Source: Malaya genurostris (lineage: Eukaryota; Arthropoda; Insecta; Diptera; Culicidae). From it: a stretch of 64,000 nucleotides of DNA. Positions within the stretch are counted from its first letter, which is position 1. Every line of letters begins with the position of its first letter. The translations under genes were made by a program, and so were the position numbers. The notes under the pieces are model-generated. The model had not been told where the DNA came from. It ran no database searches and saw nothing but the letters and a program-made list of their open reading frames with translations. Where the stretch lies: positions 170,878,975-170,942,974 of the forward strand of contig NC_080572.1 of NCBI RefSeq assembly GCF_030247185.1, in the 5' to 3' direction. This document shows, in pieces, positions 13,001 to 23,494 of the stretch.

Positions 13001-16000
13001 CTATCCTTCGAAGCAGAACAAAAAATTACAAAACACCTAAAAATGCATATTGGATACGCTGTTGCTATTGAGATACTGTTGTTTGGTTGATTTTACTTTC
13101 CGAAAGAATGTGTATGGAACAATATATGAGAAGAACCTCCCATGGAACAAAGGTGCATACATCTATGGTAGCATGAATGTAAAAGATGACCAAATAACAA
13201 ACCGTGTGCTTCTTACATAAGTTTTATACTGACCTAAACAGACGACTGAAGCTTATTTTCAATGAAGAGATGAAAATACTACGACGAATGAAAACAATGA
13301 ACGAAACTTGTTTAGAGGCCATCGCCGCTAGAAAGCATAATGTAACAGAAATAGAGCTAATTCCGGTTTCATAAATTGCACTTTGTTTAAGTTTTCAAAG
13401 ATTTATAGATTGGAATGCCATTACAACTGTTAATAATTATTAATTGATATTTACAATGAGAAAAAAAAGAAACACAAAACAAATAGAATGACCCTTTTCT
13501 GAACTATCGACAGCAAACATACAAACTAAGCTGTTGGTGCTTTTAACAAATGCACATTTGTTTTTTTCACCGCTTTTTCATATCAAACACTAAAATGAAA
13601 TACTAGATTACACCACAAAATACAAGGTCTTGTGAGAGGATTAAATACTATTCTACGCTACGGAATGTGGAGACAAGCTGCAATTGTCGAGAAATAAGAT
13701 GCAGATCAATAGTGTACATACTTTTGACTGTCGATTACCTTCGTTTTTGCTGAGTAGAACTACACCAGAGATTTTTTAAACAGAATATTTTATAAATCAT
13801 TGCTCTTCACTACAAAACGCTTGCATTCTGGCAAAAAAAAATACTTCTTATTAATTATTTCATCTCACTTCTTAATGCAAAAAATGGTTTGTGTGTTCCA
13901 AAAATGATAGAACGAATACCAACAGTAAATGTTGGCTGTGGCTTCATAAATAAAAGATACATTATTATTATTATTATTAATTAGTTTAGAATAACCTCAA
14001 GTACTCCGTATAGTGTAAGGAAGGGTATAAAAGCAACATTGATCGTTTACAATGAAAGTTACAAAGTGCATTATGTATTGTTGACATTTGACTCCATTGC
14101 CAGTAGCATTGAGGCTTGGACTACTCATTTACATTTAGATTGATTGTTATTCTAAAACAAGTGCTAAAAGTACTAATTCAACTAGCGCTAGGCGCAATGA
14201 TTTAAGAATTGTTTTCGGTGCGTGCGATGGAGAGCAGAATAAAAATGAAATTAATAATTAATATTTATTTACAAACATACTCTATTTTGCTAATCAAACT
14301 GTGAACATTGATGAATCAATAGTTATGATCCAAGCAAAGAAGACTAAACGATAATAAAAAGTCCTTTTCAAAACTAACGACATCAAGCATTTTACTCACT
14401 AGAAGTTATTGCACACCGTTCTGGTTGTCATAAGTCAAGGTACACAATTCAATGTGAGAAAATCTCTATTGGAGATGAAATCTCAAAAATAGCACTTAAC
14501 AAGCGTGTATACTACACACAAAGCAGAGCAAAGAAGTCAACTGACAAGGGTGTGGGGTGAGTGTTTGTAGTCGTCTTACTTTTTTTGCATTCTTTCGTTA
14601 TTCACTTTCAAACCTACGTTTTAGGCTAGCTCATAATTTTTATTCTACGGTATGGTAACTGATCGTAAATTTATATTTTTTCTATGTCGGCTTTATTAGC
14701 ACAGAATTCTACCTATTTTGCTAGATGAATAGTTACTTTATGTTAGCGTAGTCTGTTCTTTCGAATGTTTCTTGTTAATTAGACGAAGTTCGATATTAAA
14801 TTTTTATAACTTCTTACAAACAAACTAAAATAATAATAACAATGATAATAATAATAGTAATAATTATAATAACTCATTGTGTGATAGTAAGCTGTAAACT
14901 TTGAATGTTGTATCACTACATTCTACACCATCAATTATAAACAAACAGATACGTTTCTTATCGTAAAACATGATCGTACAATCTGGGGATTTGCAGATTA
15001 TTTACCACCAGTACGACGATCTCTAGATTCTCGATCCATTAGGCGCTAAATCTGCCTTAATATCATCCATTTGTCTGGTAGCACTTTCGGAATTTGCAAT
15101 GTCTGAAAACCATGGGGTTTGCTTGATCACACCGCACCATCAAAATCGAAGCCTAATATCCACATTTCAAGGAAGAGGTTATGCATTTGATGTGAGCTAG
15201 ACGATGTCGAACGGTTTACTGACTGAAATCATTTACACAGATCTGTCCTCCACTTTCGATATAATCAACCACGATATCAAGGATGTTAAATTTGACAGAC
15301 TTGGATTCGGTTCGAATATTTTTCTTTGGCTACCTCCGGAATAGTCGTTTGGCAATAAAAAATTGATGATTACATTTCTGAATATTTTTTCGCATCATCC
15401 GGAATTTCGCAGGGAAGCTATCTAAGACCATTAATATTTTCACTGTACTTCAATGATATCATAATTTCTTTGAATGGTCTCAAGAAAACTACAACATCCG
15501 CTACTCAGAAGACACGCTTCAACAACAATTGCCATTGGCGGTGAACAACTTACATTCAAGCAACGCATCAGTTACATTAAAGCTAAAGTTCCCCGTTGCT
15601 TAAGATGACTATGCACTTTACAGTTGGACACTGTTTAAAATCGCTTTACTGTTCGCTCGTTCGTTCAACTCTTACCGCTGACAGACATGTGATTTCCGTA
15701 CAATGATTTCTGTACAACGCTGTACGCGTACAACGTTGAGGTGACAGACATGTTTTGCGCACAGAAAGAATATACAGTGAAACGAAACAACTCAAAACTC
15801 AGCTTAATTTCCCAGCTCCGATGATCGATAATATAGAAACCAAAAATTTTTGCGGTTTGAAGTGTATTCCTAGACAGATATAATCAATGCCTCTCTGAAT
15901 TAATTTTGTGTGTGAGTGTTCTTTGGATGACAGTTTCACTCATATCAAATTTTAAGGTTTTAAGGTACTTTTATGACACGTTTGTTCTGGGATACAGGAT

Positions 16001-19000
16001 TTTTACCTTCATCATTCAAATGTAATTAGCATGAGAAAAAACTTGCTGTCCATAATTTTGATGTTCTACCGTAACATTCACTGATATCAAATAAAAATAA
16101 AGGTGATTGATCACCAGATTTTGTTTGTAAATCATGCCGACTTTTGCAAAATCCGCAAAAATTTCATGTTGTTCAGTAATAATTCCTTTTTTACCCGCAT
16201 ATTCACAATGAAATAAGAGCGCATAAACTTTTAACTTTGAGCGTCAAAATAGTAAATAAATCTAAGATATTCTTAGTAGGTAACCAATAAAAACGACATG
16301 GCACACATATTCCAAAATAATGCTTTCAACGAAATAGTTTGTTCATTACGAAATTTCCATAAAAAGGATTATGTTTACCATAAAGCTGATTTTTAAAACT
16401 TCTTGAATTTGAAATCATTCCCAAATAGATTTGATATAGGTTTGATGCTTCATTTTACTTCATAAAGCTTATGAAAAATGGTCTACTACGTTAGAATATA
16501 ATCTCATGATTGTTTTATTAGGATTTTGAGGAGTTCAAAGTTGTGACTACACAATTGGTTTATTGATGTATTGGATATTTATCGTTTATTATTACCACAT
16601 GTGCATTCAAAATATGAATCATTATGTGTTCGAAATCCATTTCAGAATAAATTTACTTGTTATTGAATAGAAAACAATTGCTCAATAGTGCTGATTTTAT
16701 GTACACATATGAATATATCGTTTTCCTTATTTGTATTCCAAAGCTTCACCAAATTTATCAACATTTCTTGGTTTGACTGCTTTTTGAGAATGTGCTAAAA
16801 CGTTGATAAAATATATAAGCTTTATGCTCCTTGTTAGCATTTTACCAAAATTTTGTTCAAAATAAAACGATGGTTGTTTATCATTTTATGCTCAGAAGAA
16901 GCAAAGACATCATATTAACAAGATATCCAGCTCTAACATTTCCCGAACAAATCATTGGCCCTCAGATGAGTCCGCATCGAATCTCATACATAGAAGTAGG
17001 GAAGAGAAATGTCAAATTCGTGCGCGCCAAAATAGCAGGGCTGCGCACCCATACAATTGACATGATATGTTGAAAGAGATGCCGTGCGATGGCGTTGCTG
17101 AACTGAAGATTGATTTCGCTTCAAGCTGACAGAGTCTGGAAGAAGGAAATATTGTTTCGTGAGTTCACCATCGCTCGTCAATGGCGCTGGTAACAGTAAA
17201 CAGTGATGTGTACAGTGATTCCGATATCACATGTCTGTCATAAGCATTTCGAATATTGCTCGATAGTTACCCCTGTTATCTAATGGTGAACATAGAATCG
17301 AGAGGATCGTTTTGTCATTCACCGACTGCCAATTACCGAATTATGAAGGTCGCGGATTACTAATCGGTCTAGACACACTACAAGTGCAACGCACTTTGAA
17401 AATAGCAGTCTTTTCAATGATAAAATTGACTGTTGGTAATGAAGTTACAGTGAGGTACACTGAGGTTACCGCATATTTTACGCGACATTTTTACGTGGAT
17501 TTTGATTTATCCGGTTTTCTTTTTTGTCTTAGAAATGCATGAAACGTCGAGATCTAGTGTTATTCCGAAAATTAAGTCAACTGGCACATTTTCAAAAAAA
17601 TATTTTGTGAGATTACACCAGCACTGGACGTTTCATGCATATCTAAGGCCTTTGGCATCAAAAATTTTTTTTTTATTTCGGAAATCTCAAAATCCCAGTC
17701 TATTTTTAGAAAAATTTGTATTTGAAATTACACCAGATCTGGACGTTTCATGCATTTCCAATACATTTGTCATGAAAAATTCTTTAGTTTTGCGGTTTTG
17801 TTCTACTTGGATTTTTTTTCAAAGAATTTTTTTTAGATTACACTACGTCTCGACGTTTCATGCATTTCTAAGACATCAGGGATAAAAAAAAATTAGTTTT
17901 GCATTTGCTGATTTAGTTATGTAGTTGTTTACAGTCGGTGAAAATGCGAAAAATATTTTATATGATTCAAAGACGTTTTCACTGTCAAATTATGTCGCAT
18001 TTAACGAAAATATCAAAAAAGAACAAAAAATCGCGATAATGTTTTCCAGGTGTGCCATCGGTTCAAGCAACTTTATTCAAAGTGGTTGCCTTCGATAGCT
18101 ATGCTATGGAGCAAAAACGAAGGGATTTCTTCGCCCTTATTCTCAGTAACGACGTATTGATTTTTCGATCGAATGTGGTTCGATGGAATCATAGCTACCT
18201 TTGATTTTGGGGAAAAAACGATACGACGTTATTCAGAATAAGGGCGCTTGTCTGGAAAGTCTACGTTTTACGCTTTTCCAACTGTCTATCATTCAGTTTA
18301 TGTGGATCCAATTTTTCCACTCTCTGATTTTTCCCATGACGTGTAGATGACCAGAGATCAGATTTTAACAACTCGAGGCTCATTTGAAAGCTACTATTAA
18401 ATTGCGGATCAAGTTTGAAGATCAAATAGTTTTCACTTCTGATTCTGAAAATATAATAGTATGAATGACGTAAACGACTAGTCGCATATTTTTCATCGGC
18501 TGAATTTTCTTGAAGAGGACTTAACGAGTTTCGATAAATTTAAGTTTATTTGGATGCTAACAATATCAATTAAATTCAATGTAATGTTGTATGTGACGTA
18601 ACCGACAAATCCCAGTGTTTTTTAATGCAACAAAATTCCTCGGAGATGAAAGGATGAATTTAGAAAGACTCTTTTGAATGTGACTATTAGGTAATTCGAT
18701 AAGCTCACAATACTAATGACCGAGGATAGAATCTGATGTCGTTTTCGCTTGAGCGAACTGAAACTGACCCAGGGTAGTGTCATTAAACAAACATTTTTCG
18801 GGAAACTGTGTTGATTTCGCACTTAGCAACGGGGGTTTGAACAAACCTGATATAAAAACCAGTTTCATAACTGACTCCATTCTCAGTTCAACAACGTTGA
18901 AACTAGGTTCGAAACTGGCTTCAAACAAATGGTATGACAGCAGTTACAGTGGAAACTGGGTTAGGTTTGGCGTCACAAGTTCGTAGCCGATAGAGCATGC

Positions 19001-21440
19001 TAGAATAAGTTTAAAAAAAATTTCGATGGGATTCAGTAGCACTTTTTTTAAACAGTAAAGTAATGAATCTACACTTCCCGTAAATGTTCTTTACTGGACA
19101 AGAATTTCGACATGTTAGCTTCACTTATCACACTAACTTTCAATTGGCAAAACAGTAACAGTTTTTTTTGGAAGAGATTCTACAGCAAAAAAAAAGCTGC
19201 GATAGTGTCAGCGGTGAACGAATCTCTGTTTGCAGAGACATCTCTTGGAATAAGGCCGCATTATAAACTATCATACTTGGTACGTAAATTCTTCTATGGT
19301 AGTAATCAAATTTCAAACGCTACAACTAATTGAACCAATTTAATTTTTTCGCGATACTTGTTTTCACATAAATGGAAAGATTGGTCACATGTTTGCTTAC
19401 TATACTGCTGTTAAAAGTATAATTGTCCCATGTATAGAAATCCCATGTATGGGACAATCATGCGTATTACGGGAGATATTTAAGTACAGAAACGTTTCTT
19501 TGTTTTAGATTGCAAAAATATTTATTCAATAATGCTTGTATGGCAGCTAGACCTCACAGAATCGCCCTGAAGAGCATCTGTTGTAACATTGTGTAAAGAG
19601 TTTGATTTTTGGGTAGTGTAGAAAGTAGTTCGGCAGATTATGATACGATTAGAAAAAAAATGTTATGAGCTGATATACAACTTGATCAACTTGAAAGCCA
19701 CCCATAGTGTTTACAATATGAACATAACACCTCAATTCGTTCGTTAACTCATCGACATAAAAAAACTAAACATTTTCATGTTTGTACCATGTTAAGTGAA
19801 ATTTAATATCCATAAACCTTGTGATAGCGGGAAGTACAGATGAGGTATAATACAAGCATTTAAATTTATTTCTAGTAAACATTTTTTTAACAAATATCTG
19901 TTCGATTAATTTAATCCACGTACAAACGCGCACACACATACAACCACACACGTATACTTCCACGCAAAAACAAAATTCACAAGCATTAGTACAACAGCAT
20001 GTTAGACACACTTTCACATGGCACTGTTTGTTTCGTATAAACATGATAAGTGAGTTTGCTGTAAATATTGATGGAGCATTGGATAATATTTCAACATAAA
20101 TTACTCAAACTAACTTAATAACAATTTATACTGCATTCTTCCGAATTGATTTTTCACTGTTTATTAACAGCTTCAGCCTGTAGTATAATCGTTTCGCTTA
20201 CAAGTTTGTTATATTTTTGATTATGTATACTTCTATCACTTGGTAACCGATTGTCAACACTACTATATTTGTCCTTCTTTCAGAAAAATCCAACAGCATA
20301 GCACATCTGGTTGAGAATGAGGTTCCACTTTCCAACACCGGTAATATTTCAGCGATCGAAGACACTACAACAACGACCATAGTCATGGATGACGACACGA
20401 TCGTTGATATGGAAGCGGGCGGAAATTTATCGAAAATAGGCAGAGATCTAAGTGGGAGCTACAGTAATCTATTCCGCGAACCAACCGCCAACGGGAAGCT
20501 ACTGAATGTAGGATCCTCTCCCACCAACAGTGACAAGATGCATAACGCTGATGAGATTATTAACGCAAGTGAACTGATGATGGTGTCCAGTGTGAGTGGC
20601 CATGAAAATGTTTACAGTAATATACCTCCCGGTCCTGGAGTGGTTGGGAATGGTACTATAGGAGGAGCACCGAAAAGGTCTAGCCTGAATCCTGTGGTGA
20701 CGCACAGTGGCGATACGTCCAGCGGTAAGTCGATGCACGATCCGCATTTGCACGTGTATTCTAATATTGGTAGCAGCAACTACACCAGCAATGGTAATGT
20801 GGTTGGTCAACGGCACAGTGCTTCTAGCAATTTCCACCAGCTACCTAGCAGTAATAGTATCAATAATAATTTTAGTGCGGTTGTCGTCGATGATCAATCA
20901 CTACTCAACTCTTCTTTTATAACGAATGACCTTGATTTGGATGATCCAGTGATGTCGAGTGCATTTGCAAATAAGTGTGCTACGGGATTGATCCAACCGA
21001 CGAATAATTTGTCGGTCGATGTCGTTTCAACTGCGAAGGTTGCTACACCGTCCACTCACATGCCACTACCACCGCTGAAAAGTTCCCAACCAATCACAGC
21101 AATCGAAATGAAGAATGTGATCAAAACGCTTGATCCAAGCGTAATCATTCAGGCAGCTGGGGGAAACAATGGCAATAGCAATGCTACCCTCTCTGCTTCC
21201 ACGGGGCCTCTAACGCCTGCCAGTAGTCATAGTACCAGCAATAACAATCCTAGCAGTAATACTGTTAACAATAACATAAGCAGTAATAGCAGCAACACTA
21301 GTGCATTTATGACGAACTCCAACCGACTTCGATTGCTGCAGGAATCAACGATGATCGATACTGCACTCGATCTCGATAGCTTGGATGGATCAATCGGAAA
21401 CAACTCACAGTCTTGTTTGGTCAAAACGGCCATTGTTTGA
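936..21440 (+). CDS. app: DHHC palmitoyltransferase, app/ZDHHC14-18 type (spliced, whole gene)
   Basis: Protein S-acyltransferase expected in Golgi/plasma-membrane compartments. In Drosophila, approximated acts in Fat/Dachs planar polarity and growth signalling (family knowledge). Exons read from GT-AG sites: 936-1093, 1157-1502, 1571-1682, 1758-1912, 1975-2096, 2154-2283, 4860-4917 and 20284-21440. Every phase agrees, giving 745 aa. Visible features: transmembrane segments in exons 1 and 2, the cysteine-rich domain with C-x2-C and H-C-x2-C spacing, the DHHC motif at about residues 163-166 (C166 catalytic), further membrane segments in exons 3 and 4, and the TTxE-like TTNED at the end of exon 4. 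Exon 7 also has a read-through form ending at 6278. Exon 8 encodes a long Ser/Asn-rich cytoplasmic tail. The 15-kb last intron is full of transposon debris. Identity is strong; the exact N-terminus and isoform set are inferred. Confidence 0.93.
1157..1502 (+). CDS. app: app exon 2 (membrane segment plus DHHC cysteine-rich domain)
   Basis: Acceptor TTTTCAG at 1151-1156 and donor GTAAGTG at 1503. The exon encodes the second membrane segment, the linker PRASQDEAAYIEKQIEVP, and the zinc-binding cysteine-rich domain ending in DHHCPW. The catalytic cysteine is about residue 166. This is the most diagnostic block of the gene. Confidence 0.95.
1571..1682 (+). CDS. app: app exon 3
   Basis: Acceptor TTTTGTAG at 1563-1570, donor GTAAGTC at 1683. 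Encodes VGNCVGKRNYRFF immediately after the DHHC motif, then a membrane segment. It ends one base into a codon, matching exon 4. Confidence 0.92.
1758..1912 (+). CDS. app: app exon 4
   Basis: Acceptor TTCCCCAG at 1750-1757, donor GTAAAC at 1913. Encodes the short loop FKDEDQFFDIV, the last membrane segment, and the conserved FHTYLTTSDQTTNED motif, equivalent to the family's TTxE motif. The phase is zero at its end. Confidence 0.92.
1975..2096 (+). CDS. app: app exon 5
   Basis: Acceptor TTTCACAG, donor GTAGGT. Encodes the conserved segment beginning IKGSF and ending TPSLIDR, which contains NPYSQGNICLNC. This juxtamembrane region is conserved in the ZDHHC9/14/18 group. Confidence 0.92.
2154..2283 (+). 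CDS. app: app exon 6
   Basis: Acceptor GTGCTCAG at 2146-2153, donor GTAAGTG at 2284. Encodes RRGVVTDEYRTQMQPP and a short proline-rich stretch at the start of the cytoplasmic tail. It ends in phase zero, matching the acceptor at 4860. Confidence 0.87.
2284..3571. other. app intron 6, left part
   Basis: No gene, RNA or structured repeat recognised. Short runs of T and diverged AT-rich sequence only. Confidence 0.5.
3572..4747 (-). mobile_element. mariner (DD34D) element, inactivated, in app intron 6
   Basis: The minus strand encodes a broken mariner transposase. An N-terminal helix-turn-helix block (AHRMLSETYGDAALSKRT) lies near 4570, then GVSQQAISKRL and the first-aspartate motif VTGDEKWVRYDNPKRR near 4190. 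The second (ILQHDNARPH) and third (SPYSQDVAPSDF) motifs are at 3920-3790, with 34 residues between the last two aspartates. At least two frameshifts, near 4450 and 4050, break the reading frame. The ends carry an imperfect inverted repeat with the shared core CTTCCGCCGTTTTT, and TA dinucleotides flank at 3570-3571 and 4748-4749. The element sits only about 110 bp upstream of the acceptor of app exon 7. Confidence 0.88.
4860..4917 (+). CDS. app: app exon 7, short (spliced) form
   Basis: Acceptor is a long T tract then GCAG at 4856-4859. Encodes NENSNAGVFRQRSYDNLQN plus the first base of the next codon. A good donor (G|GTAAGT) at 4918 leaves phase 1, which exactly fits the acceptor at 20284. 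Confidence 0.82.
4860..6278 (+). CDS. app: app exon 7, long (read-through) form with low-complexity tail
   Basis: If the donor at 4918 is not used, the frame stays open for 472 codons to TAA at 6276-6278, giving an isoform of about 813 aa. The tail is rich in Asn, Ser and Gln, with Gln runs near 5397-5412 and 5900-5914, a Ser/Thr run near 5620-5680 and a Gly-rich patch near 6060-6150. It ends in an acidic motif (NSIHEDATNET). Such a long open frame in AT-rich DNA, in phase with the upstream exons and followed by a canonical poly(A) signal, argues for a real alternative terminal exon. The function of the tail is unknown; a disordered cytoplasmic scaffold is an inference. Confidence 0.8.
   Translation, partial: NENSNAGVFRQRSYDNLQNGKSPSIKSSLSSINNLTNLNVTNSNHLNTSNNSSQIKNVQLSQSPSQYNNLSLSYVNHSQKPQPKLYHSATCNVSLSNFMPTHNTPMLNNDPKTNYQPTPRCLQPQHHLAAAPIPTNFKYFAPQSKYNTYSESQNQLVPQTSTEMLQNHQSNDAQQVLQHQQQQQQINININLTLPRYPYHKNRAIGRKSPQDLQLHDQSSKLFYSNHAPYYSHSSTNSLNTSCGAPSNNNLLVLSDSSSSSTTTISSTTSTSSSMEQSLMLPSGSSSYLNSYDTISEQLPTNSLPHTCPGSPRVQCASPSCSELDPMLQKTKQTHHKNYKLYKHKYQQQQQQTVHSSIANAISPQSSFSQFSPSFWSANSNRSSVISTGTLGSIGFAAVGNGSVNGGGGDCNGSILSGGNYQNYGGVGVIGSNGSSPYAQRRADKQRFSNVYDYKFNNFDLNSIHEDATNET
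6279..7125 (+). other. probable 3' UTR of the long app isoform, with poly(A) signal
   Basis: Non-coding, AT-rich sequence downstream of the stop at 6278. A canonical AATAAA lies at 7104-7109, the likely cleavage signal of the long form. No other gene was seen here. Confidence 0.55.
7142..7890 (-). pseudogene. second mariner-family transposase relic
   Basis: Read on the minus strand, pieces in several frames recall a mariner transposase. From 7870, REIAEALKILENSVFTIVHGHL matches the helix-turn-helix region. Near 7690 is MDETWIHHFTSQTKRSS around the first catalytic Asp. Near 7420-7330 come DNAPIHKS and PPYSSDLE, and the tail at 7264-7187 reads YFDIDIERLEKRWKDCIALD before a stop. Stops and frameshifts interrupt nearly every block. 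This is a different family from those at 3572 and 10290. No terminal repeats were identified. Confidence 0.82.
8095..9420 (-). pseudogene. RTE-like non-LTR retrotransposon relic: endonuclease fused to the C-terminal tail, RT missing
   Basis: From about 9215 to 8270 the minus strand encodes an apurinic-type endonuclease in broken frames: KLGTWNCKTLGF, then DIVALQELCW (catalytic Glu) near 9060, VIGDMNGQVGR near 8750 and NIDSDHYLVAV near 8490, the expected order E, GDxN, SDH. The sequence then passes at about 8245 straight into the family's extreme C-terminal segment (TAKIGRLRWTGHVIKMSDDS, then RRRGAQRARW). No reverse transcriptase lies between, so roughly the middle two thirds of the ORF is deleted. 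9220-9420 looks like the region upstream of the endonuclease. A related fragment is at 54780-57980. Confidence 0.82.
9421..10289. other. app intron, no recognised feature
   Basis: AT-rich sequence without coding potential, tRNA or obvious repeats. Confidence 0.5.
10290..11216 (-). mobile_element. mariner element turned into a fold-back: ~192-bp inverted arms, 3' half of transposase lost
   Basis: Flanking TA dinucleotides (10288-10289 and 11217-11218) and termini reading CGAGGTCTGTTCAAAAAGTT in inverted orientation define the ends. The arms 10290-10482 and 11025-11216 are inverted copies of one another over about 192 bp with roughly ten differences by eye. The minus strand between them encodes an open frame (10979-10416) covering the helix-turn-helix regions (QVCEMLQRAYGESAMKKTSV; REVADEVGILVGSCHHIF) and the first catalytic motif VITGDETWVYGYDVETKAQS, then runs out into the left arm. 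The second and third aspartates are absent. Thus the 5' end seems to have replaced the 3' half. It is non-autonomous, but its ends may still be mobilisable. Confidence 0.9.
11217..11964. other. app intron, weak repeat
   Basis: The short segment 11332-11366 (GTATAAGGGACAATGACAAC and following bases) recurs at about 12740-12765. Both lie upstream of the duplicated block described next. Nothing else recognised. Confidence 0.4.
11967..12183 (+). repeat. exon-like duplicated segment, copy 1
   Basis: About 210 bp nearly identical to 13266-13481. Its first third holds a short open frame beginning MKILRRMKTMNET and ending TEIELIPVS, stop at 12074-12076. In that frame the coding differences from copy 2 are four synonymous and two replacement codons. 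An acceptor-like TTTTAG lies just upstream at 11956-11961. The reading phase does not fit app exon 7, so it is not a simple alternative app exon. It could be an unrecognised exon of another transcript or a repeat fragment. Confidence 0.45.
12184..13265. other. app intron between the duplicated segments
   Basis: No firm feature. On the minus strand 12305-12200 a 30-codon frame preceded by an AATTTTAG acceptor-like site is present, but too short to support a gene. Confidence 0.35.
13266..13481 (+). repeat. exon-like duplicated segment, copy 2
   Basis: Partner of 11967-12183, same orientation, about 1.3 kb away. It keeps the same short frame (start at 13269, stop at 13371-13373), with Ser to Leu and Tyr to Asn as the only replacements seen. 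The similarity continues about 105 bp past the stop to an A-rich stretch, then ends. Confidence 0.45.
13482..15129. other. app intron with small AT-rich microsatellites
   Basis: An ATT microsatellite at about 13961-13981 and an imperfect AAT-type tract at about 14828-14872. No gene recognised. Confidence 0.5.
15130..15530 (+). pseudogene. non-LTR reverse transcriptase relic
   Basis: A badly decayed plus-strand fragment of a reverse transcriptase: IIYTDLSSTFDIINHDI (the first catalytic Asp region, around 15210-15270), then DRLGFGSNIFLWL (around 15297-15340) and, in other frames, remnants of the IPQGS-like and YFND-like motifs near 15400-15470. It resembles the same clade as the relic at 36180-37350. 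Several stops and frameshifts; not functional. Confidence 0.7.
15531..17527. other. app intron, no recognised feature
   Basis: AT-rich sequence. The short open frames around 16831-17181 overlap on both strands and match nothing recognised. No RNA gene seen. Confidence 0.45.
17528..17885. repeat. array of one inverted and three direct copies of a ~110-bp unit
   Basis: The core GACGTTTCATGCAT recurs in direct orientation at about 17626, 17741 and 17851, each preceded by GATTACAC-like sequence. A reverse-orientation copy (ATGCATGAAACGTC) is at 17535-17548. T-rich spacers separate them. An open frame runs through the array, but only because the repeat unit lacks stops in that frame. Confidence 0.7.
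18143..18247. repeat. small inverted repeat (MITE-like hairpin)
   Basis: GCCCTTATTCTCAGTAACGACGTA at the left is matched inverted by TACGACGTTATTCAGAATAAGGGC at the right, giving arms of about 33 bp and a loop of about 37 bp. This is typical of a very short non-autonomous DNA element; no target duplication was established. Confidence 0.6.
18733..18985 (+). repeat. MITE family A, copy 1
   Basis: About 250 bp starting GTCGTTTTCGCTTGAG and containing the shared blocks GATATAAAAACCAG, CAGTTCAACAACGT and GAAACTGGCTTCAAAC. Related copies are at 23212-23449 and, reversed, 35851-36029. The right terminal repeat (TCAAGCGAAAACGAC in copy 2) is lost here. Confidence 0.7.
18986..20283. other. end of the long app intron
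   Basis: No gene seen. A perfect short hairpin around 19426-19458 (GTCCCATG and CATGGGAC arms) is present. The acceptor for exon 8 is TTTCTTTCAG ending at 20283. Confidence 0.5.
20284..21440 (+). CDS. app: app exon 8 (alternative C-terminal tail)
   Basis: Enters in phase 1 from the donor at 4918, completing GAA then reading KSNSIAHLVENEVPLSNTGN and on to a stop at 21438-21440. The tail is about 385 aa, hydrophilic and Ser/Asn-rich, with a Thr run (EDTTTTTIVMDDD) near its start and low-complexity SN repeats near 21220-21300. No catalytic motif is present. Because splice phase and frame agree over 15 kb, and no upstream in-frame stop interrupts the exon before the internal ATG at 20385, this is better read as an app exon than as a separate gene starting at 20385. 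Confidence 0.82.
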
Positions 21441-22896
<1,456 letters not shown>

Positions 22897-23006
22897 CAGG
22901 GCTGAAAAGTCACCACTTGTGGCTGAACACCCAATTTAAATCTTAATAATTTAATTTTAACTCATATTCCAATAAATAGTTATTTAAAAAAAAAAAAAAA
23001 AAAAAA
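22897..23006 (+). repeat. retroposed 3' end: AATAAA plus 21-A tract
   Basis: AATAAA at 22971-22976 is followed ten bases later by 21 consecutive A at 22986-23006, the arrangement left by reverse transcription of a polyadenylated RNA. The upstream 75 bp were not recognised. An alternative is that AATAAA is the app 3' signal and the A-run is coincidental. Confidence 0.45.
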
Positions 23007-23211
23007 CATTAAAATTTTGAATGCTCGTAGTTTACATAGAACTTACGTATCACAAATTCTGAAGAAAACACGAAAGATACGGAGTATAGTTGGTCGGGCA
23101 TGAAAAATTTTAAAACTGGACTCGACCCGTACCCGATTAAATAAATCGAAATCGTCACCCGTATCCTACACGAACACGAAAAAATTAAATAAGCAGGTGG
23201 TTTTCTTATAT

Positions 23212-23449
23212 CGTTTTCGATGGAGAAAACTGAAACTCTCACGGGGTAGTTACATCAAACAAAAACGGTGTTGATTTCGCATTTAGCAACGGAGGCTTGA
23301 GTAAACTTGATATAAAAACCAGGTTCGAAACTGACTCGATTTACAGTTCAACAACGTCAAAACTAGGTTCGAAACTGGCTTCAAACGAACGGTTTGACAG
23401 CAGTTTGAGTGGAAACTGGGTTAGGTTTGGCATCAAGCGAAAACGACAT
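23212..23449 (+). repeat. MITE family A, copy 2
   Basis: About 238 bp with both ends preserved: TCGTTTTCGATGGAGAAAAC on the left and TCAAGCGAAAACGA on the right as an inverted pair. The internal blocks match copies at 18733 and 35851. A CGGG-rich remnant at about 23090-23180 just upstream resembles a decayed relative of the hAT MITE at 28810. Confidence 0.72.
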
Positions 23450-23494
23450 TAAACGCCTTGAACCCGAATCTAAAATATATACTGGCAGCCAGAC

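Noticed and set aside
20385..21440. A separate gene starting at ATG 20385
   Set aside because: The upstream sequence from 20284 is open in the same frame and has a good acceptor in the phase required by app exon 7.
21429..21440. PDZ-binding motif at the app exon 8 C-terminus (TAIV)
   Set aside because: The -2 residue is Ala, not Ser/Thr, so it does not fit a class I motif.
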